A stretch of 16,027 nt of DNA from an uncultured Ignavibacteria bacterium (GCA_903911805.1 CAIWET010000567.1:1-16027); one strand, 5' to 3'. Counted from the stretch's first letter, positions 1 through 8,140 are shown. Numbers and translations: made by a program. Notes: a model not told the origin generated them from the letters alone.

Positions 1-50
1 ATAAGATATAATGCTTTCATTCCAATAAATCCCTCTCTCCTTGAACAACA

Positions 51-86
51 CCCAAAAGTTAGAAAAATACTTTTGGGATTTTTTTT
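51..86 (+). terminator. Rho-independent terminator at the left edge
   Basis: A 9-bp perfect stem (CCCAAAAGT at 51-59, ACTTTTGGG at 69-77) with a 9-nt loop is followed by a T run at 79-86, so it terminates plus-strand transcription. The gene it serves would end at or before about base 11, where plus-strand stops occur at 2-4 and 9-11, but too little is visible to call it. An alternative is a minus-strand gene leaving the window from an ATG at 20-18, preceded by a purine-rich AAGGAG 14 nt upstream; this is weak. Confidence 0.7.
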
Positions 87-102
87 CTAAAAACTATCCT
101 CA

Positions 103-300
103 TCTAAAGAAAGCCTTCCTACAGCAACATCGTTGCGACCTATTAGTAGAAATATGATTTACCAAATATTCCTTTTTCAAGCTTCCCGATTCTGTAAAGA
201 TTGGGGTATAGGGTTTAGGGTTTTGGGTATTGGAAAGAGGGGTTATTGATTTTATCTTCCTCCTATACACAAAAATAATAAAAAAAAATAAAAATCGTTT
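103..300 (+). repeat. Intergenic repeat unit 1 with hairpin and G-quadruplex motif
   Basis: The unit aligns with 881-1097 over its length. It opens with TCTAAAGAA and a conserved block at 111-150 containing a small hairpin (GCAAC 124-128, GTTGC 132-136, enclosed by CTAC 119-122 and GTAG 146-149). It then passes into a G-rich tract: G runs at 203-206, 211-213, 218-220 and 225-227, separated by three 4-nt loops, a canonical G-quadruplex pattern. The C-rich partner arm seen in unit 2 is degenerate here (257-268). It ends with an A-rich tail leading to AAAATCGTTT. No protein is plausible in this 300-base stretch. Confidence 0.75.
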
Positions 301-333
301 ATTGAAACATTAGTTAATATTTAATAAGAAAAA

Positions 334-633
334 ATGAAATTTGAATGGGACGAAGATAAAAATCTAGCTAATTTGAAAAAACATAAAATTTCATTTGAGG
401 ATGCAGCATTCGTTTTTTCTGACAAAGAAGCATTAACTATTTACGACAATGAACATTCTGCTGACGAGGATAGATGGATTACTATCGGAATGATAAAAAA
501 CACCAATTTGATTGTTGTAATCCACACAGAAAGAATTAGAAAAGATATTGATTTTATTAGTATTATCTCAGCTAGAAAAGCTAATAAAAATGAAATAAAT
601 GAATATATTAATCAATTATCGGTAAAATTATGA
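334..633 (+). CDS. brnT: BrnT-like type II toxin (DUF497 family)
   Basis: This 99-residue protein matches the BrnT/DUF497 family, whose characterised Brucella member is a RelE-fold ribonuclease toxin that inhibits translation. Hallmarks are visible in order: FEWDEDKN at residues 3-10, the N-x-x-KH segment at 13-17, FEDA at 21-24, the EDRWITIG core at 45-52, VVIHTE at 61-66 and ISARKA at 78-83. Length is normal for the family. Its stop overlaps the start of the next gene by ATGA, the usual toxin-then-antitoxin order of brnTA, which argues for translational coupling. The leader is A-rich with no clear Shine-Dalgarno. The pair lies between repeat units 1 and 2, suggesting an acquired cassette. 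Family membership is firm; toxicity in this host is inferred. Confidence 0.88.
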   Translation: MKFEWDEDKNLANLKKHKISFEDAAFVFSDKEALTIYDNEHSADEDRWITIGMIKNTNLIVVIHTERIRKDIDFISIISARKANKNEINEYINQLSVKL

Positions 634-836
634 AATCTCAATATGATTTTTCTAAAGGGGAAAAAGGAAAATTTTACATCTCAGAAGATGAAATTGAATT
701 GCCAATTTATCTAAATTCGGAGATTCAGAAATTTTACCTTAATTTAGCATCCAAAAATAAAATTGCACTTTCGGAGCTCATTAGCAATATTTTAAATAAA
801 GATATTGAAATTGCTAACATTATTTTGCCGAATTAA
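630..836 (+). CDS. Cognate BrnA-like / ribbon-helix-helix antitoxin
   Basis: This 68-residue protein starts inside the toxin stop codon (ATGA). Its N-terminal MKSQYDFSKGEKGKF resembles the MKxxYDFSKGxRGKF opening found in antitoxins partnered with BrnT-type toxins and probably contacts the toxin. Residues about 23-60 (ELPIYL strand, a helix from NSEIQKF, then a helix from ALSELISN) read as a ribbon-helix-helix fold, which in this class dimerises, binds the operon promoter and represses it. The arrangement is β-strand then two helices at the C-terminal end, as expected for BrnA. No terminator follows; the next repeat unit begins 45 bases downstream. The role as antitoxin and autorepressor is inferred from position and fold. 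Confidence 0.8.
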   Translation: MKSQYDFSKGEKGKFYISEDEIELPIYLNSEIQKFYLNLASKNKIALSELISNILNKDIEIANIILPN

Positions 837-880
837 CAACTAATTTACCTTGTTCAAAACTTAATAATTGTTTCATCAAA

Positions 881-1097
881 TCTAAAGAATGCCTTCCTAC
901 AGCAACGTAGTTGCGACCTATTAGTAGAAATAAAATTTAGCAGGTATTCCTCAAGCATCCAAATTCAGTCAAGAATGGGTTTAGGGTATTGGGTATTGGG
1001 TATTGGAAAGAGTGGTTAATGTTTTCTTCTTCCTCCAATACCCACCACCCTATACCCTTTACCCTAAAATAATATAAAAAATCAAAAATCGTTTTTA
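881..1097 (+). repeat. Intergenic repeat unit 2, the most complete copy
   Basis: This copy fills the gap between the toxin/antitoxin pair and the Bro-N gene. The opening hairpin block (GCAAC 902-906, GTTGC 910-914) matches unit 1 except for the loop. The G-rich arm has G runs at 977-979, 984-986, 991-993 and 998-1000 with 4-nt loops. The C-rich arm has C runs at 1041-1043, 1048-1050, 1055-1057 and 1062-1064, again with 4-nt loops, so both strands carry a G-quadruplex motif. The arms pair with each other imperfectly; GGGTATTGG at 998-1006 and CCAATACCC at 1035-1043 are exact complements. The A-rich tail ends in AAAAATCGTTT as in unit 1. Confidence 0.78.
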
Positions 1098-1147
1098 ATC
1101 TTATGGGTTTTTAGTAATCAAGAAATATTATTATTTGGAATCACACA

Positions 1148-1981
1148 ATGAGCGATATTAAAATATTTGAAACAAAGAAAGTAAGAAGTATTTGGAATGA
1201 AAATGCTGAAAAATGGTATTTTTCAATAGTTGATGTAATTTCAATATTATCAGATAGTATAGACCCAACAAGCTATTGGAGAAAATTAAAAGAAAGACTA
1301 AAAGCTGAAGGAAATGAAACCGTGACAAATTGTCACGCTTTGAAAATGGTGGCTAAAGATGGCAAGATGAGATTAACAGATGTAGCTGATACTGAGCAAA
1401 TATTTAGATTAATACAATCAATTCCATCACCTAAGGCAGAGCCATTTAAACAATGGCTAGCATTGGTTGGATATGAACGTATTGAAGAGACTGAAGATCC
1501 AGAAAAGGCTCTCGACAGGGCTATGGAATCCTATCTTAAAAAAGGTTATTCTAAAGAATGGATAAATCAGAGATTAAAAAGTATTGAAATTCGTAAAGAA
1601 TTAACTGATGAATGGGAAAATCGAGGTGTAAAAAAAGGACAGGAATTTGCAATTTTAACTGATGAAATCACTAAAGCTTGGTCAGGTTTCTCAACTAAAG
1701 AATATAAGAACTACAAAGATTTGAAAAAAGAAAATCTTCGAGATAATATGACAAATCTTGAATTAGTTTTAAATATGTTAGCCGAAGCAACAACAACTGA
1801 GATTTCGAAAGAGAAAAGTCCTGAATCATTTGAAGATAATAAAACAATTGCTAATCAAGGCGGTAAGATTGCTGGAGATACCAGAAAAGCAATTGAAGAA
1901 AAATCCGGGAAAAAAATTGTTACAAAACTAAATGCAAAGAAATTTTTAGCAATTGAACCAAAAAAGAACTTAAAATCATAA
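1148..1981 (+). CDS. Bro-N domain protein, DinD-like (phage antirepressor type)
   Basis: This 277-residue protein belongs to the BRO family N-terminal / DinD-like group, widespread as single genes in Bacteroidota. The Bro-N part spans about residues 3-110: IFETKKVRSIW, the WYFSIVDVI segment and TSYWRKLKERL, followed by LTDVADTEQIFRLIQSIPSPKAEPFKQWL. The C-terminal half (LDRAMESYLKKGYSKEWI, then LTDEWENRGVKK and EFAILTDEI) is the extension shared with DinD; Lys-rich sequence closes the protein. Escherichia coli DinD has a similar length and antagonises RecA filaments. Bro-N proteins of phages act as antirepressors. Function here is unknown. The gene is flanked by repeat unit 2 and a partial unit 3, like the toxin cassette beside it. 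No Shine-Dalgarno is evident before the ATG. Confidence 0.8.
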   Translation: MSDIKIFETKKVRSIWNENAEKWYFSIVDVISILSDSIDPTSYWRKLKERLKAEGNETVTNCHALKMVAKDGKMRLTDVADTEQIFRLIQSIPSPKAEPFKQWLALVGYERIEETEDPEKALDRAMESYLKKGYSKEWINQRLKSIEIRKELTDEWENRGVKKGQEFAILTDEITKAWSGFSTKEYKNYKDLKKENLRDNMTNLELVLNMLAEATTTEISKEKSPESFEDNKTIANQGGKIAGDTRKAIEEKSGKKIVTKLNAKKFLAIEPKKNLKS

Positions 1982-2019
1982 ATTGAATTAACTTCTTGGT
2001 TACTGTGAAGCGGAATGAG

Positions 2020-2085
2020 AGCGGTTCTTGTTTTCTTCATCTTCCTATACCCACCACCCTATACCCTTTACCCTAAAATAAAAAA
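2020..2085 (+). repeat. Repeat unit 3, right half only
   Basis: The stretch following the Bro-N gene matches the C-rich half of unit 2; 2047-2081 is identical to 1038-1072 over 35 bp. C runs at 2050-2052, 2057-2059, 2064-2066 and 2071-2073 with 4-nt loops put a G-quadruplex motif on the minus strand. The hairpin block and G-rich half are absent, so the copy is truncated on the side facing the Bro-N gene. It lies directly upstream of the fumC promoter region. Confidence 0.75.
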
Positions 2086-2098
2086 TTAATTGCTATTG

Positions 2099-2133
2099 TT
2101 TGTTAATAATTATCTAATATTTTCTTATTTTTG
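2099..2133 (+). promoter_or_regulatory. Putative Bacteroidota-type promoter of fumC
   Basis: TTTG at 2099-2102 and TATTTTTG at 2126-2133 are 23 nt apart and match the TTTG / TAnnTTTG consensus of the primary sigma factor in Bacteroidota. The start codon is about 72 bases downstream. In DNA this AT-rich a chance match is possible. Confidence 0.4.
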
Positions 2134-2205
2134 AATATTGTGAATTCAGAAAAAATGAATTATTATTATATAAATTGATGTTTAACAATTGATAGTTAAA
2201 AAATT

Positions 2206-3600
2206 ATGAAAACAAGAATTGAAAAAGATTCAATGGGTGACATTGAAGTTCCTTCCGACGTTTATTGGGGCGCTCAAACTGCTCGTTCCCTTATACATTT
2301 TAAAATCGGTATCGAAAGAATGCCTCGCGAAATTATCCGTGCTATGGGTACTTTAAAAAAAGCTGCAGCGCTTGTTAATGCCGATTTAGGCGTTTTGGCA
2401 AGAGATAAAGCTGAATTAATCGCAAAATCTGCTGACGAAGTTATTTCAGGCAAATTAGATGCTCATTTTCCTCTTTCAATTTGGCAAACTGGCTCTGGCA
2501 CTCAGTCAAATATGAACTCTAACGAAGTGATTTCTAATCGTGCTATTGAATTGGTTGGCGGAGAAATGGGTTCAAAAAAACCTATCCACCCAAATGACGA
2601 TGTAAATAAATCCCAAAGCTCAAATGATACTTTCCCAACTGCAATGCACATTGCCGCAGCTGAAGAATTGAACCATAATTTATTACCAGCTTTAGTTATT
2701 TTACGTACTACATTGGCAAAAAAAGCCAAAGAATTCAAAGATATGATTAAATCTGGCAGAACTCACTTAATGGATGCTGTTCCAATTACTTTGGGACAAG
2801 AATTCAGCGGTTATGTTCAGCAATTAGATATGGCAATCCAAAGAATTAATCTAGTTCTTCCTGGTATTTATGAATTAGCACTTGGCGGAACAGCTGTTGG
2901 AACTGGATTGAATGCACATCCTGAATTCGCAGTTAGAGTTGCTGCAAAAATTGCAGAATTAACAAATCTTCCTTTTGTTACAGCTCCAAATAAATTTGAA
3001 TCTTTAGCAGCTCACGATGCTTTAGTTTTTGCTCACGGAGCATTGAAATCTTTAGCAGCTAGCTTTATGAAAATTGCAAATGACATACGTTGGATGGCTT
3101 CTGGTCCAAGATGTGGTCTTGGTGAATTAGCAATTCCAGAAAACGAACCAGGTTCTTCGATTATGCCAGGGAAAGTAAATCCAACACAGAGTGAAGCTAT
3201 GACAATGGTTGCTACTCAAGTATTCGGAAATGACGTTTCAATCAATTTTGGTGGATCTCAGGGTAATTTTGAATTGAATGTTTTCAAACCTGTTATCATT
3301 TTCAATTTCTTGCAATCTGTTAGATTACTTTCTGATACTTGCATTATGTTCAATGAGCATTGTGCAGTTGGAATAGAAGCAATTAAAGAAAAATTGGATT
3401 ATTACAATCAAAATACTTTGATGTTGGTAACAGCATTAAATCCAGTAATTGGTTATGACAATGCAGCAAAAATTGCAAAATTTGCTCATCATAATAATAC
3501 TACTTTGAAAGCAGCAGCAATTGAATTGAATTTATTAACTTCAGAAAAGTTTGACGAAGTAGTTCGTCCTGAATTAATGCTTGGTCCATCTTTAGACTAA
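2206..3600 (+). CDS. fumC: Fumarate hydratase class II
   Basis: This 464-residue enzyme interconverts fumarate and L-malate in the TCA cycle or its reductive branch. It is the oxygen-stable, iron-independent homotetrameric type; E. coli FumC has 467 residues. Visible landmarks: SGTQSNMNSNEV around residues 97-108 (substrate binding), HPNDDVNKSQSSNDT at 128-142, GRTHLMDAVP at 184-193 with the general-base His at 187, and the superfamily signature GSSIMPGKVNP at 316-326, whose flexible loop holds the catalytic serine. The C-terminal domain is complete. Aspartase and argininosuccinate lyase share the superfamily, but the THLMDA and KVNPTQSEA details fit fumarase. An acyl-CoA dehydrogenase gene follows after 12 bases, so the two are probably co-transcribed. 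Confidence 0.96.
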   Translation: MKTRIEKDSMGDIEVPSDVYWGAQTARSLIHFKIGIERMPREIIRAMGTLKKAAALVNADLGVLARDKAELIAKSADEVISGKLDAHFPLSIWQTGSGTQSNMNSNEVISNRAIELVGGEMGSKKPIHPNDDVNKSQSSNDTFPTAMHIAAAEELNHNLLPALVILRTTLAKKAKEFKDMIKSGRTHLMDAVPITLGQEFSGYVQQLDMAIQRINLVLPGIYELALGGTAVGTGLNAHPEFAVRVAAKIAELTNLPFVTAPNKFESLAAHDALVFAHGALKSLAASFMKIANDIRWMASGPRCGLGELAIPENEPGSSIMPGKVNPTQSEAMTMVATQVFGNDVSINFGGSQGNFELNVFKPVIIFNFLQSVRLLSDTCIMFNEHCAVGIEAIKEKLDYYNQNTLMLVTALNPVIGYDNAAKIAKFAHHNNTTLKAAAIELNLLTSEKFDEVVRPELMLGPSLD

Positions 3601-3612
3601 TTAAGGAAAAAT

Positions 3613-4767
3613 ATGTTTTCATTAGAATATAGCGAAATACAAGAAGCAATCAGAGATACAGCAAGAAAGTATGCTCAGGATAATATTGCTGCTGGTGCAT
3701 CAGATAGGGACAAAAACGAGATTTTCCCAACCGAAATCCTTAAAGAATTAGGTGAGCTCGGATTTATGGGAATGATGGTTTCTCCTGATTGGGGTGGCAG
3801 TGGACTTGATACTTTGAGTTATTCAATTGCAATTGAAGAAATATCAAAAGCCGATGCTTCTGTGGCAGTTGTTCTTTCAGTGCAAAATTCTTTAGTTGAT
3901 TGGATTTTAGAAAAATTCGGCTCGGATTTTCTTAAAGAAAATTACTTAACAAAATTAGCAACAGGAGAATTCATTGGCGCTTATGCACTTAGCGAAGCTG
4001 AGGCAGGCTCCGATGCAACTCAATTAAAAACTTTTGCTGAAAAAGTTGGTGATAAATGGGTAATTAATGGCACAAAAAGCTGGATTACTTCCGGTAAGAA
4101 TGCTGATGTTTTCGTAGTTTTTGCTCAAACAGATTTTGAGAAAAAGCACAGAGGTATCACTGCATTTTTGGTTGAAAAAGGAACTCCAGGTTTTGACATT
4201 GGCAAAAAAGAAGAGAAAATGGGACTTCGCTCAAGCGACACCACTACTTTGAGCTTTACAAATGCAGAAATTCCAGAAGCAAATATGATTGGAAACCTTG
4301 GTCAAGGCTTTTATATTGCAATGGAAGGTCTTGCTGGAGGTAGAATTGGTATTGCTTCTCAAGCATTAGGAATTGCACAAGGCGCTTTTGATTTGGCAGC
4401 AAAATATGCAATCGATAGAAAAGCATTTGGCAAGCAATTAATGGAACATCAGATGATTCAACAGAAAATTGCTCAAATGCAAATGAAACTTTCAGCCGCG
4501 AGAATGCTCGTTCACAAAGTCGCCTGGATGAAAGATGCCGGAATACCTCATAATCAGGAATCCAGTGAAGCCAAGCTTTTTGCATCAACAATTGCTAACG
4601 AAATTTGTCGCGATGCTGTTCAAATTCACGGCGGATATGGTTATACAAGAGAATATCAAGTTGAAAGAATGATGCGTGACGCCAAAGTAACTGAAATTTA
4701 TGAAGGTACTTCAGAAATACAGCATATTGTAATTGCTCGTGAAGTATTGAAGAAATATTCAGAGTAA
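3613..4767 (+). CDS. Acyl-CoA dehydrogenase, short-chain (butyryl-CoA) type
   Basis: This 384-residue FAD flavoprotein catalyses α,β-dehydrogenation of an acyl-CoA, passing electrons to electron-transfer flavoprotein. Both family signatures are present: ALSEAEAGSDA at residues 125-135 and the QIHGGYGYTREYQVERMMRD stretch at 337-356. The catalytic base is Glu364 in IYEGTSEIQ, the position used by short- and medium-chain enzymes rather than the isovaleryl or long-chain position. Length matches the roughly 380-residue bacterial norm. A Shine-Dalgarno AAGGA sits at 3603-3607, five bases before ATG, 12 bases after the fumC stop. Chain-length preference cannot be fixed from sequence by eye. No etfAB is in the window. 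Fumarase may serve the same oxidation route downstream via succinate, but that is inference. Confidence 0.92.
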   Translation: MFSLEYSEIQEAIRDTARKYAQDNIAAGASDRDKNEIFPTEILKELGELGFMGMMVSPDWGGSGLDTLSYSIAIEEISKADASVAVVLSVQNSLVDWILEKFGSDFLKENYLTKLATGEFIGAYALSEAEAGSDATQLKTFAEKVGDKWVINGTKSWITSGKNADVFVVFAQTDFEKKHRGITAFLVEKGTPGFDIGKKEEKMGLRSSDTTTLSFTNAEIPEANMIGNLGQGFYIAMEGLAGGRIGIASQALGIAQGAFDLAAKYAIDRKAFGKQLMEHQMIQQKIAQMQMKLSAARMLVHKVAWMKDAGIPHNQESSEAKLFASTIANEICRDAVQIHGGYGYTREYQVERMMRDAKVTEIYEGTSEIQHIVIAREVLKKYSE

Positions 4768-4791
4768 AAAATTCCGTCAAAACTAAAAAAG

Positions 4792-4836
4792 AAAAATCCA
4801 GGAATTCAACAAATAATTGATTTCCTGGATTTTTTT
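4792..4836. terminator. Bidirectional terminator between convergent genes
   Basis: An A run, then ATCCAGGAA (4796-4804), a 17-nt loop, TTCCTGGAT (4822-4830) and a T run (4831-4836). With A and T runs on both sides it can end transcription of the acyl-CoA dehydrogenase gene on the plus strand and of the kinase gene on the minus strand, whose stop is at 4840-4842. Confidence 0.85.
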
Positions 4837-4839
4837 ATA

Positions 4840-7359
4840 TTAATCTTCAACAGTCTTATTTTGTTGAGGCAATGAAAAATAAAAAGTTGATCCAATATTT
4901 ATTTGGCTTACAACTTCAATAATTCCACTATGTTTTGCAACAAATTCTTTGCATAATATTAATCCTAATCCTGTACCAGTTTCCCCGTTAGTTCCAAGAT
5001 TTGTAATACTTTGGTCAATTCTGAAAAGTTTAGATATAGTTTCTTCATTCATTCCAATGCCTGAATCTTTTACATAAATATAGACTTCATTTGGAGTGCT
5101 TCTATGTAAATCAATACCAATTTCAATTATACCATTCTCTCGAGTAAATTTAATTGCATTAGATATTAAATTTCTAACAACTAAAATTAAAAGATTTGGG
5201 TCTCCATAAATAATTCTATTGGTTTCAGGATTAACAATAATTTTTATATTCTTTTTATTAGCAGAAAGTATTAATAGATTAATTGTGTTATCAATTAGGA
5301 ATTTTAAGTCAAAATATTCAGGTTCGAATTTAATATTTCCTCTTTGCGATCTAGCCCATACTAATAAATTTTCAATGAGATTATAAATACTTCTTGTATT
5401 TAATGTCATTAATTCCAAAAACTTCAATCTCTCTGAGTCGCCTATGTCATTATATGTATCTAATAAATACTCGGTTACCTGCATAAAATTTCCCAAAGGG
5501 CTTTTCAAATCGTGTGCAATTATCGAAAAAAACTTGTCTTTAGTTGAATTTAGCTCTTTTAGAGTGATTTCGCTTTGAACTAATTCTTCTTCAGCTTCTT
5601 TTCTAATAACAATATTCATTGCAAATGAAATTAAAATATCTATTGTCTTTACATCTTTATCTGTATAATCAGTAAGTTTATTTCCCAAACCGATTAGAGC
5701 TTTTACTTTGCCACTTCTAATAAATGGCACAATAACTTCTCGAGTAACCTCAGCATGCCCTTCAGGCATACCTTTTTTGTTAGGCATTGATGAATAATCA
5801 TTATGTATAACAGCTTCTTTAGCATAAAACGCATCAACCCAAACACCTGCTTTGGCAATTGGATAATGCGATCCAGCTCCTTCAGCAGTACACATATTTT
5901 GTAGTGTGTTTGTAGACCATCTGACTAGTGTTAAATTTTCTTGATCATCATCTACAAAATGGAAAAAACCAATTTTGCTTTGTGTTAAAGTTTCTGCAAA
6001 ATCAAGTGTAATTTGCAATACTTCATTTATTGATAATTCGTAAGAATCTTCGTTTAATTTGATTCTGAACTCGTTCAGTGATTCAGAGATTTTTCTATCA
6101 GTTATGTCTAATATAATTGGTAACAAATAAAGGGGATTACCATTATCATCTCTAACAACTGAAACAGTTACTTCACCCCATATAATGTCATTATTTTTCT
6201 TTATATATCTTTTACAAAATTTAAGAGTTTCAACGTTACCTTTAATCAACTCATTCAAATTATCAATTCCGATTTGTATGTCATCAATATAAGTAAAATC
6301 ATCAATTAATTTCCCAAATACTTCTTCGAATGAATAACCTAAAGAATCAATAAAGGATTTATTACAAGATTTAATTATGCGATCTAATCCTAAAATAGCA
6401 CTACTTACAGGCGATTTATCAAAAGTATTCTTAAACCGTTCAATTCCTTCATTTAGAGCCTTTTCTGTTAATACTTTTTCAGTAATATCCTGAAAAAATC
6501 CATATAAACGTCTATTTGTTAAATCAGGCTTCCCAATTGCATGAACATATTTATGATTGCCTTTGGCTGAGATTATATCTAATTCTAAATCGAATGATTC
6601 ACCATCATTAATTGCTTTTTTAACTGCAGAAGTTATTAATGGATAGGATTCATTAGTATAAAAACCAACCCCATTATCTAAGTTTGGTTCAAAATCCAAT
6701 TCAACTTCGTGTATATGATAAATTCCTTCAGTCCAATGCTGCTTGCCTGTATCTATATTCAATTCCCAAGCACCAACTTTACCAATTTTTTCAGTTTCAG
6801 TTAATATGGACTGGCTTTTTAGTAATGCAACATTAGATTTATTATGTTCAAATATCTCATAATTTAATTCTGAAGTTTTTTCAGCTACTTGTTTTTCTAA
6901 TATTAACTGATATTTAGCAAGTTCCTTTTTTTGCCATAAATTTTCTAAATTAAGCGTGATTATACTTAGAAAATTTCTTATTGCTGGGTTATATTTACTA
7001 AATAAATCTAAATTACTAAATTGTATAGTTATTAGTCCATATAATCGTTTTTGAGTTTGTAATATATAATTTAAATATTCAGTCCCTTTGGGTAAATCTA
7101 AAACAATTTTAGCAGTATCTTCAGGGATATGCTTAAAAATTTCTTCAAAATTACTTGTTACATCAATTTTATCACCAACTTGATCTATACCTCTAATAAT
7201 TATTGAACAATGAGAAACACCTGGTATATTCTTAATTGTACTAACAATAAATTCACCCATTTTTGAATAGTCATTAAAAACACTTAACATGCTCTGCACA
7301 GCAATGAGCTGATTTAGTATTTCAATTTCTTTTTGCGAAGAATCTATTAAAGTTGACAT
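4840..7359 (-). CDS. Soluble GAF/PAS/PAS/GAF sensor histidine kinase
   Basis: This 839-residue protein has no signal peptide or membrane segment and should be cytosolic. In order: a GAF-like region (about 15-145), a coiled-coil linker (145-185, ending KQVAEKTSELNYEI), PAS 1 (186-295, closing FFQDITEKV), PAS 2 (305-425, closing PIILDITDRK), and a second GAF of the GAF_2 type (about 435-588, with MPEGHAEVTREVIVPFIRSGK). A HisKA domain follows with phospho-acceptor His616 in FSIIAHDLKSP. The HATPase domain has Asn730 and Asn734 in the N box, DSGIGM at 765-770 (G1) and GTGLGL at 795-800 (G2). All catalytic motifs look intact. There is no receiver domain and no response regulator nearby, so its partner is elsewhere. 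The MEDS sensor gene ends 12 bases upstream and is probably co-transcribed. Ligands are unknown. Confidence 0.9.
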   Translation of the reverse strand: MSTLIDSSQKEIEILNQLIAVQSMLSVFNDYSKMGEFIVSTIKNIPGVSHCSIIIRGIDQVGDKIDVTSNFEEIFKHIPEDTAKIVLDLPKGTEYLNYILQTQKRLYGLITIQFSNLDLFSKYNPAIRNFLSIITLNLENLWQKKELAKYQLILEKQVAEKTSELNYEIFEHNKSNVALLKSQSILTETEKIGKVGAWELNIDTGKQHWTEGIYHIHEVELDFEPNLDNGVGFYTNESYPLITSAVKKAINDGESFDLELDIISAKGNHKYVHAIGKPDLTNRRLYGFFQDITEKVLTEKALNEGIERFKNTFDKSPVSSAILGLDRIIKSCNKSFIDSLGYSFEEVFGKLIDDFTYIDDIQIGIDNLNELIKGNVETLKFCKRYIKKNNDIIWGEVTVSVVRDDNGNPLYLLPIILDITDRKISESLNEFRIKLNEDSYELSINEVLQITLDFAETLTQSKIGFFHFVDDDQENLTLVRWSTNTLQNMCTAEGAGSHYPIAKAGVWVDAFYAKEAVIHNDYSSMPNKKGMPEGHAEVTREVIVPFIRSGKVKALIGLGNKLTDYTDKDVKTIDILISFAMNIVIRKEAEEELVQSEITLKELNSTKDKFFSIIAHDLKSPLGNFMQVTEYLLDTYNDIGDSERLKFLELMTLNTRSIYNLIENLLVWARSQRGNIKFEPEYFDLKFLIDNTINLLILSANKKNIKIIVNPETNRIIYGDPNLLILVVRNLISNAIKFTRENGIIEIGIDLHRSTPNEVYIYVKDSGIGMNEETISKLFRIDQSITNLGTNGETGTGLGLILCKEFVAKHSGIIEVVSQINIGSTFYFSLPQQNKTVED

Positions 7360-7371
7360 AATTTTAAGTAT

Positions 7372-7983
7372 TTATTGTAAATATTCGCTAGGTTTTAAAT
7401 AATATGGATTTCTAATAATCTGATCTTTTATAATCATAAAAGGATGCACTTTCAAACATTCTAAAATTGTATAGCCATCAAATTGATTAGCATCATATTG
7501 GCAAATAGCGGTAACTGGATAATCGGCTACAAGATCATTAACTTTAGATTCGTATTCCATTAATCTTTTTGAGCCTGGAATTCCTTTTAAAGCCCAAGCC
7601 ATTTCTCCAGTAACTCTAGATGCTAAAAAATTCTCTGATGCTGAGGTAATATAAAAATTCTTTAAAGTTTCTAACATTTCATCTGGGTGAAAGTGTCCAT
7701 GTGGGCAATAAACACTTTTTGCGTCTGTAACCACAAAATTATTTAAATCTTCATTATTAAATTCTACTCCTTTTTCAGAAAGCCATTGCTTTATCTCTGT
7801 TGGAGAAAGCTCGTCAGCAAAATATGCAACTTTTTCTTTTGAAGAAATTCCAGAGTTAATGTATTTTGAAATGATATCTTTTCTTTCCTCTTCATTGCTA
7901 TAAATCAAGCACATATGTGTGCCATTAAGGAATTTCTCATCTGTAAAGCCCATATTGATATGAATTCTATCATTGCTCATCAT
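7372..7983 (-). CDS. MEDS-domain sensory protein (DcmR-like sensor module)
   Basis: This 203-residue protein consists of a single MEDS domain, named from methanogens/methylotrophs and DcmR and proposed to sense small molecules. Typical features are GTHMCLIY at residues 21-28 with the conserved His23 and Cys25, the YCPHGHFHPDEM segment at 92-103, TGEMAWAL at 125-132, AICQYDANQF at 159-168 and HPFMIIKDQIIRNPYY at 180-195. The His/Cys-rich positions could bind a ligand or metal. No DNA-binding domain is attached, unlike DcmR, so it probably feeds the kinase gene 12 bases downstream. A GGAG (7988-7991) lies 4 nt from the first ATG and 7 nt from the second (7980-7978), so translation may begin one codon later. 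The domain call is firm; the signal is unknown. Confidence 0.85.
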   Translation of the reverse strand: MMSNDRIHINMGFTDEKFLNGTHMCLIYSNEEERKDIISKYINSGISSKEKVAYFADELSPTEIKQWLSEKGVEFNNEDLNNFVVTDAKSVYCPHGHFHPDEMLETLKNFYITSASENFLASRVTGEMAWALKGIPGSKRLMEYESKVNDLVADYPVTAICQYDANQFDGYTILECLKVHPFMIIKDQIIRNPYYLKPSEYLQ

Positions 7984-8140
7984 TTTACTCCATAAAATTA
8001 ATTAAATATTTTTGTAATTTAAATAAAAATAATCCAACAACCAAACATTTTTTTGAATATTTAAATCAAATTTTAAAATATCATTTAAATATATGTTTGC
8101 AGCACCTCTTTAAATTTAATTTAATTGAAATAAATTATGA

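Noticed and set aside
203..227. Telomere-like GGGTTTA runs as a replicon end.
   Set aside because: The runs are internal, recur within interspersed repeats on both strands and are flanked by ordinary genes.
1321..1337. 17-nt perfect palindrome (CGTGACAAATTGTCACG) inside the Bro-N gene, possible operator.
   Set aside because: It encodes VTNCHA, a segment that to my recollection is common in this protein family, so the symmetry is most simply a by-product of coding.
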